Assembly: GCA_017458025.1 (NCBI GenBank)
Contig: JAFTGG010000041.1
Location: forward strand, 1-7,815
DNA: 7,815 nt
Reading direction: 5' to 3'
Origin: Oscillospiraceae bacterium
Lineage (GTDB): Bacteria; Bacillota; Clostridia; Oscillospirales; Oscillospiraceae
Shown: positions 6,344 through 7,815 of the stretch, piece by piece
Layout of the letters: each line of letters opens with the position of its first letter
How positions within the stretch are numbered: position 1 is the first letter of the stretch
Made by a program: the position numbers and the translations under genes
The notes under the pieces: model-generated
The model's database searches: none
Told to the model about the DNA's origin: nothing
Seen by the model: the letters and a program-made list of their open reading frames with translations, nothing else

Positions 6344-6396
6344 TCAAAATTCCTAATATTCGCCGGAGCATCTTGAAGAAATATGGCAAAATGCAC

Positions 6397-6442
6397 AAAA
6401 AAGAAAACGCGTCTCTCCGTAAAAATCGGAAAGACGCGTTTT
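6397..6442 (-). terminator. Rho-independent terminator of the foldase-DUF554 operon
   Basis: On the - strand an 11-bp perfect stem (6442-6432 with 6414-6404, AAAACGCGTCT type) is topped, after one mismatch, by a 4-bp TCCG/CGGA stem. It is followed by C and T6 (6402-6397). It begins one base after the DUF554 gene stop codon. The other strand has no comparable long T-run, so it works mainly for the - strand. Confidence 0.9.
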
Positions 6443-6443
6443 C

Positions 6444-7127
6444 TCACATAAACGTGCAGAGCAAAATGGGGAAAAACATGGCGGGAAGCGAGTTCATCAC
6501 CTTGATCTTCGTGAGCCCCAGCATATTGAGCGACAGCGCCACGATCAGAAGCGAGCCCACCGCCTTCATTTCGGCGATGACGACCTCCGTCAGCACCGGC
6601 GAGAGCAGCGACGCGCCCAGCGTGATCGCGCCTTGATACAGGAACAACGGAATCGCGGAGAGCGCGACGCCGAAGCCCATCGTCGAGGCGTACACGATGG
6701 AGGACACGGCGTCGAGGATCGACTTGGCGTACAGCGTCGCCTGACTGCCGGTGAGGCCGGCCTCCAGCGAGCCGACGATCGCCATCGCGCCCACGCAGTA
6801 GAGCAGCGACGCGGTGACGAAGCCCTCGGATACGCGGCCCCTCAGCCCGTGGCTGGCAAAGCTCTTTTCGATCTTGTCGCCGAGCGCGTTGAGGTGGTCG
6901 TCGAGCCGCAGCAGCTCGCCCACAATGGTGCCGAGCACCATCGACACGATCATCACCAGCGTATTCTCGCCCGCGAGCATGCCGCTCACGCCGATGTAGA
7001 ACACGCACAGCGCGACGCCCTTGATGACCGAGTCGGACAGATGCTTGGGAATCAGCTTTCCGAGCAGCAACCCCAGGGCAGTGCCGGCAATGACGCCGCC
7101 GCAGTTTACCAACGTACCGGTCAGCAT
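6444..7127 (-). CDS. DUF554 / YqgA-family integral membrane protein
   Basis: A 227-residue, very hydrophobic protein with about six or seven membrane helices. It begins MLTGTLVNCGGVIAGTALGLLLG, the hallmark N-terminus of the DUF554 (YqgA/YdfK-like) family, followed by LCVFYIGVSGML, a charged cytoplasmic segment (LLRLDDHLNALGDKIEKSF), AMAIVGSLEAGLTG and ILDAVSSIVYASTMGFGVALSA. The length is normal for the family. The family's biochemical role is not established; a transport function is often assumed from topology only. The start fits the family, although no Shine-Dalgarno precedes it. The foldase stop lies one base upstream (TAA-T-ATG), so translation probably depends on coupling or re-initiation. 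A terminator follows immediately. Confidence 0.92.
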   Translation of the reverse strand: MLTGTLVNCGGVIAGTALGLLLGKLIPKHLSDSVIKGVALCVFYIGVSGMLAGENTLVMIVSMVLGTIVGELLRLDDHLNALGDKIEKSFASHGLRGRVSEGFVTASLLYCVGAMAIVGSLEAGLTGSQATLYAKSILDAVSSIVYASTMGFGVALSAIPLFLYQGAITLGASLLSPVLTEVVIAEMKAVGSLLIVALSLNMLGLTKIKVMNSLPAMFFPILLCTFM

Positions 7128-7128
7128 A

Positions 7129-7815
7129 TTACGGGTCGATATACTTCATACCGCCGAGCAGCTCGGCGTTTGCGCCGTCCGTGATGGGTGCGAGCTTCTC
7201 AGAGGCGAGATTGGACGCGGCGAGCGCCTGCCAATCGGAGTAAACGTAGCGGTCGACAAAGTACATGACGTGGTAGCCGAACATCGTCTCGACGATGCCG
7301 GTGTCGCCGGTCTTGCGGGACGAATCAAAACACCAATCGTTGAACGGGGCGACCATCGTGCCCTGCAGCACGTCGGTGTAGAGGCCGCCGTCGTCCGCGT
7401 TGTCGGCGGAGTGCTCCTGCGCGAGCGCGGCGAAGGAATCCTCGGTCCTGTCGCCGCCCTCCCACTGCGCGAGGATATCCTTCGCGGTATCCTCGTCGCT
7501 GACGAGGATATGGCGGACAGATATGGCGTCGTAGGCGTCGGGATCGGCGTCGCGCGCGGCGGACAGCTCAGCCTCGGTGTAGCTCGCGGGATCCGACAGG
7601 GAGGAGACGTACGCGTCGGCAAGCGTGACCGTGCGCAGGTTGCGCTCAAAGACGGAACGCGTCATCAGCGAGCCGAAGATGGCCTTGAGGTAGTTGCCGA
7701 CGCTGTAGCCGTAGCCGGACGCGGTGGACTTAAGCGAGTCAAGCATCTCATTCATGGTATCCTGGACTTCGCTGCCGCCGTCAAAACCGGCGTCCTTCGC
7801 GGCCTGCGCGGTCAG
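7129..7815 (-). CDS. Peptidylprolyl isomerase, PpiC/PrsA-type foldase (N-terminus outside window)
   Basis: The frame stays open to the window edge: the last 228 residues are visible, and an internal Met at 7755 is not the start because in-frame codons continue upstream. An N-terminal helical part (LKSTASGYGYSVGNYLKAIFG...LRTVTLADAYVSSL) resembles the chaperone region of SurA/PrsA proteins. A parvulin-type rotamase domain follows (about visible residues 98-188) with SVRHILV, FAALAQEHSAD, GGLYTDVLQGTMV, FNDWCFDSSRKTGDTGIVET and GYHVMYFVDR. Such proteins catalyse cis/trans isomerisation of prolyl bonds in exported proteins. In Gram-positives they are usually lipoproteins or membrane-anchored outside the cell; the signal or anchor would be in the missing part. 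It is transcribed with the DUF554 gene. Confidence 0.92.
   Translation of the reverse strand: MTAQAAKDAGFDGGSEVQDTMNEMLDSLKSTASGYGYSVGNYLKAIFGSLMTRSVFERNLRTVTLADAYVSSLSDPASYTEAELSAARDADPDAYDAISVRHILVSDEDTAKDILAQWEGGDRTEDSFAALAQEHSADNADDGGLYTDVLQGTMVAPFNDWCFDSSRKTGDTGIVETMFGYHVMYFVDRYVYSDWQALAASNLASEKLAPITDGANAELLGGMKYIDP

Overview
The window looks like chromosomal DNA from a GC-rich, anaerobic Gram-positive bacterium of the Clostridia, perhaps of the Oscillospiraceae type. The signs are a secreted protein with three SLH cell-wall-anchoring domains, a PrsA/PpiC-type foldase, strong AGGAGG ribosome binding sites, and a 2-hydroxyacyl-CoA dehydratase-type iron-sulfur enzyme, a family known from strict anaerobes. 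The taxonomic placement is an inference from gene content. No rRNA, tRNA or CRISPR array is visible.

Layout on the + strand (1-2937): the C-terminal end of a MacB/FtsX-type ABC transporter permease; a 704-residue SLH-domain surface protein; a 98-bp element with perfect 17-bp terminal inverted repeats that looks like a MITE; then a sigma-A promoter driving an 86-residue acidic helical protein. This small gene ends at a strong bidirectional terminator.

Layout on the - strand (7815 down to 2988): a foldase, truncated by the window edge, is coupled to a DUF554/YqgA-type membrane protein and closed by a Rho-independent terminator. A good extended -10 promoter (6343-6315) then starts a three-gene operon. 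It encodes the small dehydratase subunit (395 aa), the large subunit (568 aa, with an N-terminal extension of about 150 residues) and a very basic 109-residue single-pass membrane protein. The operon ends at the shared terminator at 2942-2977.

The two dehydratase subunits each retain three cysteines placed like the [4Fe-4S] ligands of the family. They very probably form a heterodimeric radical enzyme that needs an ATP-dependent activator encoded elsewhere. The substrate cannot be read from the sequence. The least ordinary points are the pairing of the dehydratase with a basic membrane protein, the long N-terminal extension of the large subunit, the MITE-like element beside a promoter, and flagellin-like sequence in the small + strand protein. 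Every intergenic gap is shorter than 300 bases.
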